62,840 nucleotides of DNA from JAAAPF01 sp964481035 (lineage in GTDB: Bacteria; Pseudomonadota; Alphaproteobacteria; Geminicoccales; Geminicoccaceae). The notes below the pieces were generated by a model, which saw only the letters and a list, made by a program, of their open reading frames with translations, was not told where the DNA came from and ran no database searches. The stretch is from positions 1-62,840 of the forward strand of contig CAYZSE010000002.1 in assembly GCA_964481035.1 (NCBI GenBank), in the 5' to 3' direction. Shown piece by piece: positions 33,229 through 41,340 of the stretch. The translations under genes and the position numbers were made by a program. The first letter of the stretch is position 1. Every line of letters starts with the position of its first letter.

Positions 33229-35032
33229 TCTGCTCGCCGCGCTGCTCTTGCTTCTCGTCGCGCCGATGGCGGCGGCCGCGCCGCCGGCCGAGCCGCTCGT
33301 CGTCGACGGCATCCCCGAGCTCGGCGAGACCGGCGGTGAGATCCGCACGCTCATCGGGCGCGCCAAGGACGCCAAGCTGTTCGTCGTCTATGGCTACGCC
33401 CGGCTCGTCGGCTACGACCGCAACCTCGAGATCGTTCCCGACATTCTCGAGGATGTCGAGGTCGAGGGCGGCCGGATCTTCACCTTCCATCTGCGCGAAG
33501 GTCACCGGTGGTCGGACGGGGCGCCCTTCACCACCGAGGACTTCCGCTTCTTTTGGGAAGACGTGGCCCAGCACGAGATGCTCAGGCCCACGGGCCCGCC
33601 GATCGAGATGGTCGTCGACGGCGAGCTGCCCCTGGTCGAGATCCTCGACGAGCGGACGATCCGCTACAGCTGGGCGAAGCCCAACCCGTTCTTCCTGCCC
33701 GCCCTCGCGCAAGCCGCACCTCTCGAACTGGCGCTGCCGGCGCACTACCTCACGCAGTTCCACGAGGCCTACGCCGAGCCGGCGGCCCTCGAGGCCCTCG
33801 TCGCCGCGGACAACGCGCGCGATTGGGCGCAGATTTTCGGCCGCCGCAGCCGCGAGTACCGTGCGAACGACCCCGACTTGCCGACGCTTCAACCCTGGCG
33901 CCTGGTGACGCCGCCGCCGGCCGAGCGGATCGTCACCGAGCGCAACCCCTACTTCCACCGCGTCGATCCGAACGGCATCCAGCTCCCCTACGCCGACCGG
34001 TTCATCTACCAGGTCGTCGAGAGCCAGCTCATCCCGGTCAAGGTCGGTGGCGGCGAGACCGACCTGCAGTCCCGCGGTCTCAACTTCTCCGATGTGCCGT
34101 TCCTCAAGCAGAGCGAGGAGCGCTCGGGGATGCGGACGCTGCTCTGGAAGACCGCGACCGCGGCGCATCTCGCGCTCTACCCGAACCTCAACGCCAACGA
34201 CCCGGTCTGGCGCGCGACCTTTCGCGACGCGCGGGTGCGCCAAGCGCTGTCGCTCGCCATCGACCGGACGGCCATCTCCAAGTTCCTCTATTTCGGCATC
34301 GCCGAGCCCTCGAACAACTCGGTGCTGGCGGAGAGCCCGCTGTGGAGCGACGCAATCGGCACGGCCTTCACCGCCCATGACCCCGAGCGCGCCAACGCGC
34401 TGCTCGACGCGGCGGGCTTCGAGGAGCGCAACCGCGAGGGCCTGCGCCTCCTGTCGGACGGCCGTCCCTTCGAGATCGTCGTCGAGACCGCGGGCGAGGA
34501 CACCGAGCACAGCGACGTGCTCGAGCTCGTCGCCAGCCAGTGGCGGGAGATCGGCGTCAAGATCCTCACCAAGCCGTCCCAACGCGAGGTCCTGCGCAAC
34601 CGCATCTTCGCCGGCGAGACGCTGATGACGATCGCGGTGGGCGTGGAGAACGGCCTGCCGACGGCCGACATGAGCCCCGGTGCCTATGCGCCGACCGACC
34701 AGATCCATTACCAATGGCCGATGTGGGGCCAGTGGTACCAGACCAAGGGCGAGGCTGGCGAGCCGCCCGCGCTGCCCGGCGCCGAGCGCCTTTTCGAGCT
34801 CTTCCAGGCGTGGACGGTCGCCGGCGAGAAGAGCGAGCGCCGGGCCATCTGGGCGGAGATGCTCGCCATCTGGACCGAAGGCGTCTACACGATCGGCGTC
34901 GTCGCCGGCGTGCGCCAGCCGGTGGCCGTCAAGACCAACATCGTCAACGTGCCCGAGACGGCGATCTACAACTGGGATCCGGGCGCGCATTTCGGCATCC
35001 ACCACCCCGACACCTTCTGGATCCGCGACTGA
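33215..35032 (+). CDS. ABC transporter solute-binding protein, family 5 (peptide type)
   Basis: About 605 residues of an SBP_bac_5 protein. A TTG at 33215 with GAGGAGAGG 4 bp upstream begins a clean signal peptide (PRPSLLAALLLLLVAPMAAAA). Features are the two-lobe pattern LEIVPDILEDVEVEGGRIFTFHLREG...WSDGAPFTTEDF and the later RDARVRQALSLAIDRTAIS. It ends WDPGAHFGIHHPDTFWIRD. Substrates of this family include peptides, nickel, opines and microcin-like compounds. It overlaps the ATPase by 14 bp. No permease genes adjoin, which is unusual. Confidence 0.9.
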   Translation: MPRPSLLAALLLLLVAPMAAAAPPAEPLVVDGIPELGETGGEIRTLIGRAKDAKLFVVYGYARLVGYDRNLEIVPDILEDVEVEGGRIFTFHLREGHRWSDGAPFTTEDFRFFWEDVAQHEMLRPTGPPIEMVVDGELPLVEILDERTIRYSWAKPNPFFLPALAQAAPLELALPAHYLTQFHEAYAEPAALEALVAADNARDWAQIFGRRSREYRANDPDLPTLQPWRLVTPPPAERIVTERNPYFHRVDPNGIQLPYADRFIYQVVESQLIPVKVGGGETDLQSRGLNFSDVPFLKQSEERSGMRTLLWKTATAAHLALYPNLNANDPVWRATFRDARVRQALSLAIDRTAISKFLYFGIAEPSNNSVLAESPLWSDAIGTAFTAHDPERANALLDAAGFEERNREGLRLLSDGRPFEIVVETAGEDTEHSDVLELVASQWREIGVKILTKPSQREVLRNRIFAGETLMTIAVGVENGLPTADMSPGAYAPTDQIHYQWPMWGQWYQTKGEAGEPPALPGAERLFELFQAWTVAGEKSERRAIWAEMLAIWTEGVYTIGVVAGVRQPVAVKTNIVNVPETAIYNWDPGAHFGIHHPDTFWIRD

Positions 35033-35042
35033 GCCGCCCGCC

Positions 35043-35717
35043 ATGGACTGGCACCGCCAGGTCGACGCCTATTGCGAGCGCGTCGGCCCGGCGTTCTGGG
35101 CCGAGCCCGTCAACGCGCTCACCAATCTCAGCTTCATCCTCGCGGCCCTGTGGGGGGTGCGGGCGATCCGGCGCCACGGGCCGCGCGACATCGCGGCGTG
35201 GTGGCTCGTTCTGCTGGTCGTCGCGGTCGGCGTCGGCTCGTTCCTCTTCCACACCGTTGCCACCGTCTGGGCCGCCGTTGCCGACGTCGTGCCGATCACG
35301 CTCTTCATCGTCAGCTACCTCGTCTTGACGATACGGCGCTATTTCGAGGCGGCATGGTGGCGCGCGGCCCTGGTCGGGCTGGCCTTCCTGCCGGCGGCCG
35401 AGGCGCTGGGCCGGGTCGTGGCGGGTGCGGCGGGCGACGGGCTCAACGGCTCGGAGGGCTATCTCCCGGCTCTCGCGGCACTCGTCGTCTGCGGCGTGTG
35501 GCTCGGCCGCCGCCGTCATCCGGCCGGCGCCGCCCTGCTCGTCGCGGCGGGGGTCTTCGCGGTCTCGTTGACCTTCCGCACCCTCGACGATGCGCTCTGC
35601 GCGAGGTTTCCCCTCGGTACGCACTTCCTCTGGCACATCCTCAACGGCGTGCTCCTCGGCTGGCTTCTGGTCACCTTCGCCCGGCACGGGCGGCCGTGCC
35701 GGCTCACCGCCGCTTGA
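35043..35717 (+). CDS. ceramidase-family (alkaline ceramidase/PAQR-like) membrane protein
   Basis: A 224-residue integral membrane protein with about seven hydrophobic helices. Conserved ceramidase-family segments are YCERVGPAFWAEPVNALTNLSFI at the N-terminus, GVGSFLFHTVATVWA..AD (the Ser/His/Asp metal-site region) and GTHFLWHILNGVLLGWLLVTFARH (paired His) near the C-terminus. The family comprises zinc hydrolases acting on amide-linked lipids such as ceramide. It is the last gene of the coupled operon, 10 bp after the binding protein. Whether this organism makes sphingolipids cannot be judged from the window. Confidence 0.87.
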   Translation: MDWHRQVDAYCERVGPAFWAEPVNALTNLSFILAALWGVRAIRRHGPRDIAAWWLVLLVVAVGVGSFLFHTVATVWAAVADVVPITLFIVSYLVLTIRRYFEAAWWRAALVGLAFLPAAEALGRVVAGAAGDGLNGSEGYLPALAALVVCGVWLGRRRHPAGAALLVAAGVFAVSLTFRTLDDALCARFPLGTHFLWHILNGVLLGWLLVTFARHGRPCRLTAA

Positions 35718-36540
35718 GCCACAGGCTCGTCTCCCGGGCGCCGGGCGCGAGCGGCAGGCGGCTGGCGACGGGGCCGAGGCGGTGGGCGAGGCGGGTGCGG
35801 ACCCAATGGCTCGCGAAGACCAGCTCGAAGCCGCCGAGCAGGAGACCCGCGATCGCCTGCTGCTCGTTGTAGCCGCGCCAGGCCCACGCCGCGGGATAGG
35901 GGTCGGGCAGAAAGACGTCGTGAACGTGCAGGAGCGTGCCGGGCGCGAGGCGGGGAACGAGGTCGGTGAGGATGACGTCGACGTCACTGCCGGCGACGAG
36001 GACGTGGCTCGAATCGACCAGCATCACGTCGCCTGCCCGGAGCTCGCCCGCGAGCGACGCCGGCGCCGCCTGCACGCGCAGCGGCCGCCAGTCGACGGGC
36101 AGGGCGCGGATCGGCGCGCGCGGCGCCGGGTCCACCGCCGTGAGGCGCGTGGCGAGCCCGCCTTCGGCGATGGCGCGGGCCATGATCCGGGTCGAGTGGC
36201 CCGAGCCGATCTCGAGGATGCGCGTCGGCTGCTCGCGCCGGACGAGCGCGTAGAGCGCGGCGGCGTCGAGTCCGGGGAACCAGTCCTGCGCGAAGCGCGG
36301 CGCCGGCGCCGGCCCGCCGAAGCGCGCGAAGGCGGCGCCGTGCGTCTCGAGGGCATCCAGGACCGCGGTGAAGGCCGGCGTCGATGCGGCGAACAGCGGC
36401 TCGAGCGCCGGCGCGCCGCGCTCGACGGCCGCCGGCTCGCGGTGCGGCAGGAAGGTACCGCGCGGCCCGACGCGCGCGAGGCGCCGCTCCAGGGCGCGGA
36501 TGCGCAGCCGGCGGCGGGCGCTGCGCGAAGCCCGGCTCAT
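35704..36540 (-). CDS. class I SAM-dependent methyltransferase (Methyltransf_24-like)
   Basis: A 278-residue protein. SAM-binding motif I is ILEIGSGHSTRIMARAIAEG (about 105-124). An acidic loop follows at TAVDPAPR, then VMLVDSSHVLV and a catalytic-type region HVHDVFLPDPYP. Related enzymes include macrocin-O-methyltransferase-like proteins. The start at 36540 overlaps the upstream gene (ATGA). It converges on the ceramidase gene with a 14-bp 3-prime overlap. Acceptor unknown. The Arg-rich N-terminus precedes the fold. Confidence 0.8.
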   Translation of the reverse strand: MSRASRSARRRLRIRALERRLARVGPRGTFLPHREPAAVERGAPALEPLFAASTPAFTAVLDALETHGAAFARFGGPAPAPRFAQDWFPGLDAAALYALVRREQPTRILEIGSGHSTRIMARAIAEGGLATRLTAVDPAPRAPIRALPVDWRPLRVQAAPASLAGELRAGDVMLVDSSHVLVAGSDVDVILTDLVPRLAPGTLLHVHDVFLPDPYPAAWAWRGYNEQQAIAGLLLGGFELVFASHWVRTRLAHRLGPVASRLPLAPGARETSLWLKRR

Positions 36541-37388
36541 AGCTGGAGCGTCATGCCCTCGGCGGCGACGCACGAGCCGGGGCGGCGCTCGGCGAGCGAC
36601 CGGTCGATGCGTTCCAGGGTCTCGTCGTCGCTCGCGGGATCGTGGTGGAAGGTGACCAGCCGGCGAGCGTTCGCCGCCTCGCACAAGCGCAGCCCCTGCT
36701 GCCAGGTCGAGTGGCCCCAGCCGACGAAGCGGTCGAAGGCCGTATCGTCGTAGGTCGCGTCGTACACGACGACGTCGCAGCCCTCGATGAGTTCGAGGAT
36801 CGCGCGGTCCAGCTCGCCCGGAACATGCTCGGTGTCGGTGACGAGGGCGAACGCCCGGCCGGCGAACTCGACGCGATAGCCGGTGGCGCCGCCCGGGTGG
36901 CTCAAGGGTGCGGTGGTGATGGTGATCCCGGTTCGAGGAGCGATCGCCTCGCCGGCGTCGAAGTCGTGGAACTCGATCTTCGCGTGCATGACGTCGAGCG
37001 GCACCGGGAAGAGCGGCGGCGCCATCAGCGTCTCGAGCGTGCCCTGGAGGCTCAGCCCCTGGCGGCGGAGATGGCCGGCCCAGATGTGGAACGAGTTGCC
37101 GGCGCCGTAGGCGGGTCTGAAGAAGGGAAAGCCGGCGACGTGGTCGAGGTGGGTGTGGGTCAAGAGCACGTGCGCGTCACAGGCGCCGGTGCCGGCGAGG
37201 TGGGCGCCGAGGACGCGCGCCCCGGTGCCGAGGTCGAAGACGAGCCGCTGGGGACCGCACATCAGCTCGATGCACGAGGTGTTGCCGCCGTAGCGGACCG
37301 TGCGCGGGCCCGGCGTCGCGACGGTCCCGCGCGCACCCCAGAAGGTCACCTCGAAGGGGGGGCTCGCCGCGGCACGCGCGTCCGCCAT
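36537..37388 (-). CDS. MBL-fold metallo-hydrolase (PhnP/COG1235-like)
   Basis: A 283-residue metallo-beta-lactamase-fold enzyme. The opening FWGARGTVATPG...YGGNTSCIEL is typical of the COG1235 phosphodiesterase-like group. Metal ligands are in LLTHTHLDHVAG, and later SHPGG, VTDTEH and FHHDP. It would hydrolyse a phosphodiester or similar bond in the cytoplasm. It sits in a three-gene operon between two methyltransferases (6 bp and ATGA spacing), but the shared pathway is not evident. Confidence 0.85.
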   Translation of the reverse strand: MADARAAASPPFEVTFWGARGTVATPGPRTVRYGGNTSCIELMCGPQRLVFDLGTGARVLGAHLAGTGACDAHVLLTHTHLDHVAGFPFFRPAYGAGNSFHIWAGHLRRQGLSLQGTLETLMAPPLFPVPLDVMHAKIEFHDFDAGEAIAPRTGITITTAPLSHPGGATGYRVEFAGRAFALVTDTEHVPGELDRAILELIEGCDVVVYDATYDDTAFDRFVGWGHSTWQQGLRLCEAANARRLVTFHHDPASDDETLERIDRSLAERRPGSCVAAEGMTLQL

Positions 37389-37394
37389 CGCGGC

Positions 37395-37892
37395 TCAGGC
37401 CGCCCGGACGAAGAGGTGATAGCGGCCGGCCGGCACGCCGGGCGGCAACGCGACGGTCGCGAGCCGAGGATCGGCGAGCGGCTGGTCCGAGGCGACGTAG
37501 CCGCCGGCCGCCAGGAGGGGCGGCAGCAACGGGGCCAGCCAGGCGGCGAGGCGCGCGTTGCGCGCGGCGTCGCCGGTGCCGATGTCGCTGTGGATCAGTG
37601 CCGCCGGTGCCGGCAGGCGACGGCGCGCGCCCGGCAGCGTCGCGGCGAAGTCGCCGAAGACGAGGTGCGCGTCGTCGGGCCGGCAGTCCGGATGCGCGGC
37701 GAGGTGCCGCTCGAAGACGAAGATCTCGCGGTCCGGCAGGAGCCGGCGCAGGTGGTCGTAGGTGCGCCCGTTGCCGAGACCGAGCTCGACGACCGGGCCC
37801 GGCACCTCGGCGACGGCCCGGGCCAGCATGTCGAGACAGGCACGTTGCGCCTGCAAACGCGCAATATGGGAAATCAGTCGGCTCAACCGCAC
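37395..37892 (-). CDS. small class I SAM-dependent methyltransferase-like protein
   Basis: About 165 residues. SAM motif I is GPVVELGLGNGRTYDHLRRLLP. It is followed by EIFVFERHL, HLVFGDFAATLP and a conserved LIHSDIGTGD. The family opening RLSRLISHIARLQAQRACLD begins at the GTG at 37892; the frame also opens at an ATG at 37955 and a TTG at 37967, so the start is uncertain. It leads the methyltransferase/MBL operon, divergent from the gamma-glutamyltransferase gene. Substrate unknown. Confidence 0.75.
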   Translation of the reverse strand: MRLSRLISHIARLQAQRACLDMLARAVAEVPGPVVELGLGNGRTYDHLRRLLPDREIFVFERHLAAHPDCRPDDAHLVFGDFAATLPGARRRLPAPAALIHSDIGTGDAARNARLAAWLAPLLPPLLAAGGYVASDQPLADPRLATVALPPGVPAGRYHLFVRAA

Positions 37893-37969
37893 CCCCCGTG
37901 ATCGCCCAGGGACCTCGGGCGAAACGGCCCGACGCGCCCGCAACCTCGGCGCCATCTCACAGCCCAACG

Positions 37970-37983
37970 GTGATGAATATCAC
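37970..37983. promoter_or_regulatory. Crp/Fnr-type palindrome in a divergent promoter
   Basis: GTGATGAATATCAC is a perfect 14-bp palindrome containing GTGA-N6-TCAC, the core shared by Crp and, with TTGAT halves, Fnr/FixK sites. It lies 41 bp upstream of the gamma-glutamyltransferase start and 78 bp from the divergent methyltransferase start, in an AT-rich patch. It is a good candidate binding site for a Crp/Fnr protein. Confidence 0.5.
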
Positions 37984-38023
37984 TCTGCTTCATCGGGGCT
38001 CGGCGGGGAAGGGGCGATCCGCT

Positions 38024-39661
38024 ATGGCTCGGCACGCCTTTCGTCCGCCGAATCGGGTCGTAACCATGCCGCCTTTCGCCTTCGAGTTGCCCTATCCCTC
38101 ACAGCGGTCGCCGGTCTGCGCGCGCAATGTCGTCGCGACCTCGCAGCCGCTCGCCGCGCAGGCGGGTTTGCAGGCGCTCGCGCGCGGCGGCAATGCGGTC
38201 GACGCGGCGCTCGCCGCCGCGATCACGCTCACCGTGGTCGAGCCCTCGGGCAACGGCCTCGGCAGCGACGCCTTCGCGCTCGTCTGGGACGGCGAGAGCT
38301 TGCACGGGCTCAACGCCTCGGGCCGAGCGCCGCGAGCCTGGACCCCCGAGCGCTTCGTCGGCGCCGCGGGCATGCCCGTGCTCGGTGCCGACAGCGTGAC
38401 GGTGCCGGGTGCCGTCTCGGCCTGGATCGCCCTGAGCAAGCGGTTCGGCCGCCTGCCCTTCGCGGACCTCTTCGCGCCGGCGATCCGCTACGCCCGCGAC
38501 GGCTATCACGTGACGCCCAGGATCGGGCGGCTCTGGGCCGGCGCGCGCGAGCGCTACGGGGCCCAGCCCGGCTTCGCCGACGCCTTCCTGCCGGGCGGGC
38601 GGCCACCGCGTCCGGGCGAGCTGTTCCGTCTGCCGGAGCTGGCGCAAAGCCTCGAGGCGATCGCCTCGAGCGAGGGTCGGGCTTTCTACGAGGGCGAACT
38701 CGCCGCGGCGATGGCCGGCTGGGTGGGGCGCCACGGCGGCGGGCTCGCGCGCGAGGACCTCGCCGCGCACACCGCCGAGTGGGTCGCGCCGCTCACCCGC
38801 GCGGCCTTCGGCGTGACGCTCGCGGAGATCCCGCCCAACGGCCAGGGCATCGCCGCGCAGATGGCGCTCGGCATGCTCGCCCACACCGACTTCGCCGCGG
38901 CGCCGGTCGACAGCGTGCGCGCGCTGCATCTGCAGATCGAGGCGATGAAGCTCGCCTTCGCCGACCTCGCGGCGTACGTGGCGGACGCCACGGCGATGCA
39001 GGTGGCGCCGCGGGCGCTGCTCGACGACGGCTATCTGCGGGCGCGCGCGGCTCTCATCGACCCGGCCCGCGCCGGCGCGCCGGGCGCCGGGTCGCCGCCT
39101 CCGGGCGGCACCGTCTACCTCGCCGTCGGCGACGCCGAGGGGATGATGGTCTCCTTCATCCAGTCGAACTACATGGGTTTCGGCTCGGGCGTCGTCGTTC
39201 CCGGCACGGGGATCTCGCTGCAGAACCGAGGCGCCGGCTTCGTCCTCGAGCCGGGGCACCCGAACCGGGTCGGGCCCGGCAAGCGCCCGTTCCACACCAT
39301 CATTCCCGGCTTTCTCCTCGACGGCGCCGGCGCGCCGATGATGAGCTTCGGGGTCATGGGCGGCGCGATGCAGGCCCAGGGCCACGTCCAGGTGGTCGTG
39401 CGGACGGCGCTGTGGGGACAGAACGTGCAGGCGGCGATCGACGCGCCCCGCTGGCGCGTCACCGGCGGCCGCGGCGTCGCGGTCGAGGCTGGGTTTCCCG
39501 ACGAGGTCTACGTCGGCTTGCGGGCGTTGGGCCACGAGCTCGTCGTCGAGGCGCCGGACGCGGCCTTGGGCTTCGGCGGCGCGCAGCTGGTCGCGCGCAT
39601 CGACGACGGCTACGTCGCCGGCTCGGACGGCCGCAAGGACGGGCTCGCGGTCGGTTTTTGA
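38024..39661 (+). CDS. gamma-glutamyltransferase family protein (Ntn hydrolase)
   Basis: About 545 residues. The gamma-glutamyltranspeptidase pattern includes VVATSQPLAAQAGLQALARGGNAVDAALAAA, EPSGNGLGSDAF and LHGLNASGRAP. The self-processing site is probably GGTVYLAVGDAEGMMVSF, where the Thr would become the nucleophile. NRGAGFVLEPGHPN and FGVMGGAMQAQGHVQV follow. No signal peptide, so it may be a cytoplasmic GGT-like acylase rather than a glutathione hydrolase. GGGGAAGGGG precedes the ATG at 38024; an ATG at 38066 is the alternative. Its 3-prime end overlaps flhG by 52 bp on the other strand. Confidence 0.85.
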   Translation: MARHAFRPPNRVVTMPPFAFELPYPSQRSPVCARNVVATSQPLAAQAGLQALARGGNAVDAALAAAITLTVVEPSGNGLGSDAFALVWDGESLHGLNASGRAPRAWTPERFVGAAGMPVLGADSVTVPGAVSAWIALSKRFGRLPFADLFAPAIRYARDGYHVTPRIGRLWAGARERYGAQPGFADAFLPGGRPPRPGELFRLPELAQSLEAIASSEGRAFYEGELAAAMAGWVGRHGGGLAREDLAAHTAEWVAPLTRAAFGVTLAEIPPNGQGIAAQMALGMLAHTDFAAAPVDSVRALHLQIEAMKLAFADLAAYVADATAMQVAPRALLDDGYLRARAALIDPARAGAPGAGSPPPGGTVYLAVGDAEGMMVSFIQSNYMGFGSGVVVPGTGISLQNRGAGFVLEPGHPNRVGPGKRPFHTIIPGFLLDGAGAPMMSFGVMGGAMQAQGHVQVVVRTALWGQNVQAAIDAPRWRVTGGRGVAVEAGFPDEVYVGLRALGHELVVEAPDAALGFGGAQLVARIDDGYVAGSDGRKDGLAVGF

Positions 39662-40395
39662 GCGCGCGCGAGCGAGCGCGCGAGCGCCTCGATCGCGATC
39701 GTGGTCGCCGCCGTCGGGTAGCGCTGCAGGAACGGCGCCTGGGCGCGGATCGCGGCGGTGACGCGAGGGTCCTCGAGGAGCACCGCGGCGATCTCCAGCG
39801 GCAGGCCGAGGAAGTGCTGCGCGGCGCGAACGAGCTTCTGCGCCGTCGCCTCGCCGCTCGCCCGCGAAGGCGCGCGGTTGACGACGAGGCGGGTCCGGCG
39901 CGCGTCGCCGTCGCCGTGGCAGAGCTTGAGCAGGGCGTAGGCGTCGGTCAGCGAGCCGGGATCCGGGGTTGCGACGAGGAGACGACGATGGCCGAGCCGC
40001 CACCAGTCGCGCAGGCCGCGTTCCGCCCCGGCGGCGAGATCGATCACGGTCCAGTCGTAGGCGCGGGCGAGGGTTTGCACGCGGGTCGCGAGGCCGGCGC
40101 GGATGGCGGGCGGGAGGTCGGCGAGGCGGCCGCTGCCCGAGGCGCCGGCCAAGAGGTCGACGCCGATCGTGCCGAGCGGCCGGATCGACGCGGCGAGCTG
40201 CTCGATCGTGCCCGCGATCGGGAGGTCCGCGGACGCCAGGACGCCGAGCTGGACGTCGATGTTGGCGAGCCCCCAGTCGGCGTCGACCAGCAGAACCTTG
40301 CGCCCGCGCCGTGCCAGCGCCTGGGCGAGGCTGGCGGCGAGCCACGTCTTGCCGGTGCCGCCCTTGCCCGAGGCGACGGTGATGATGCCGGTCAT
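39610..40395 (-). CDS. flhG: MinD/ParA-like ATPase FlhG (flagellar number regulator)
   Basis: A 261-residue deviant-Walker ATPase. The P-loop is ASGKGGTGKTWLAASLAQAL. LLVDADWGLANIDVQLG carries Walker A-prime/B features and matches the FlhG/FleN signature DADxGLANID. With FlhF it controls flagellar placement and number. It lies downstream of flhF with an overlapping start (ATGA), at the end of the fliF-flhG operon. The C-terminal tail overlaps the convergent gamma-glutamyltransferase gene. Confidence 0.88.
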   Translation of the reverse strand: MTGIITVASGKGGTGKTWLAASLAQALARRGRKVLLVDADWGLANIDVQLGVLASADLPIAGTIEQLAASIRPLGTIGVDLLAGASGSGRLADLPPAIRAGLATRVQTLARAYDWTVIDLAAGAERGLRDWWRLGHRRLLVATPDPGSLTDAYALLKLCHGDGDARRTRLVVNRAPSRASGEATAQKLVRAAQHFLGLPLEIAAVLLEDPRVTAAIRAQAPFLQRYPTAATTIAIEALARSLARAQKPTASPSLRPSEPAT

Positions 40396-41327
40396 GGCTG
40401 ACCTTCCTCGGCTCGGGTGGCGGCGGCGTGCGCCTCGAAGCGGTTGACGAGCAGCCGGGCGAGGCCTGCCGGCTGCAAGGGCACGAGCGGCTCGGTGGCA
40501 TCGCCGCTGACGCTTGCCGGCGCGAGCGCGATGCCGCCGCAGGCGAGCGCCACGAGCCCGCCGTAGCGGCGGGTGAGATCGAGCTTGGTCGGCAGCACCG
40601 CGCGGCAGCCGAGTGCGAGGAAGTCGGCCGCGGTCTCGAGCAGCGCCTGGCCCTGGCCCTCGACGCTGAGGACCAGTGTCGGCACGAGGTCGCCCGCGGC
40701 CCGGACGAGGTCGCGCAGACGCCCCGCGCCGCGGCTGGTGAGCGGCGACAGGCCCGGCGTGTCGACGACGATCGGGCCGGGGCGCCCGGCGGCGGCGGTG
40801 AGCTCCGCCAGGCTCGTGATGGTGGTCACCTCGAGGCCCGCGCCGGCGAGGCGCGCGGCGAGGCGCGGATCGGGCTCGTCGTCGCCGAGGTGGAGGGCGA
40901 GGACGCGCGGAATGGGGCCGACCGCGGCGAGCGCCGTCGCGAGGCGTGCGCCTGCGAGGCTCTTGCCGTGGCCCGGCAGGCCCACGAGCAGCCGTCGGTC
41001 CGCCGCAGCCCCCGCCCGCAGGCGGCTCTTGAGCGCGAGGGCGAGGCCGGGCTCGAGTCGCGCTCCGGCCGCGGCGCAAGCGAGCGGCGCGCGCAGCCCC
41101 GACGGCACGCCGTGGAACGCCATCAGCGGGCCGAGACGCGGGTCGGGCTCCGGAGCGTCGTCGGCGAGCAGGCCGGCGAGGTCGTCCTCGGGCTCGATCG
41201 CGGCGGTGATGCGAACACCGCCGGCCGTCTCCTCGATCGCCAGGATCAAAGCGTCGACGCCGAGGGCGTCGCGGACGCCCGCCTGGGCCTTCGCCATCGT
41301 CGCGGCGTCGAAGGTGCGGATCTGCAT
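40392..41327 (-). CDS. flhF: FlhF-like SRP-family GTPase, degenerate
   Basis: A 311-residue protein at the flhF position between flhA and flhG. The N-terminus MQIRTFDAATMAKAQAGVRDALGVDALIL matches FlhF. The NG GTPase region has VGLPGHGKSLAGARLATAL as G1 (normally GPTGxGKTTT), VVDTPGLSPL as G3 and PTKLDLTRRYGG as G4 (TKLD). The G1 Thr pair is replaced by HGKS, and the protein is shorter than usual. GTP turnover may be altered. It would position the flagellar basal body at the pole. Start overlaps are consistent with coupling to flhG. Confidence 0.8.
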   Translation of the reverse strand: MQIRTFDAATMAKAQAGVRDALGVDALILAIEETAGGVRITAAIEPEDDLAGLLADDAPEPDPRLGPLMAFHGVPSGLRAPLACAAAGARLEPGLALALKSRLRAGAAADRRLLVGLPGHGKSLAGARLATALAAVGPIPRVLALHLGDDEPDPRLAARLAGAGLEVTTITSLAELTAAAGRPGPIVVDTPGLSPLTSRGAGRLRDLVRAAGDLVPTLVLSVEGQGQALLETAADFLALGCRAVLPTKLDLTRRYGGLVALACGGIALAPASVSGDATEPLVPLQPAGLARLLVNRFEAHAAATRAEEGQP

Positions 41328-41340
41328 CCGGGGTGCTCCG

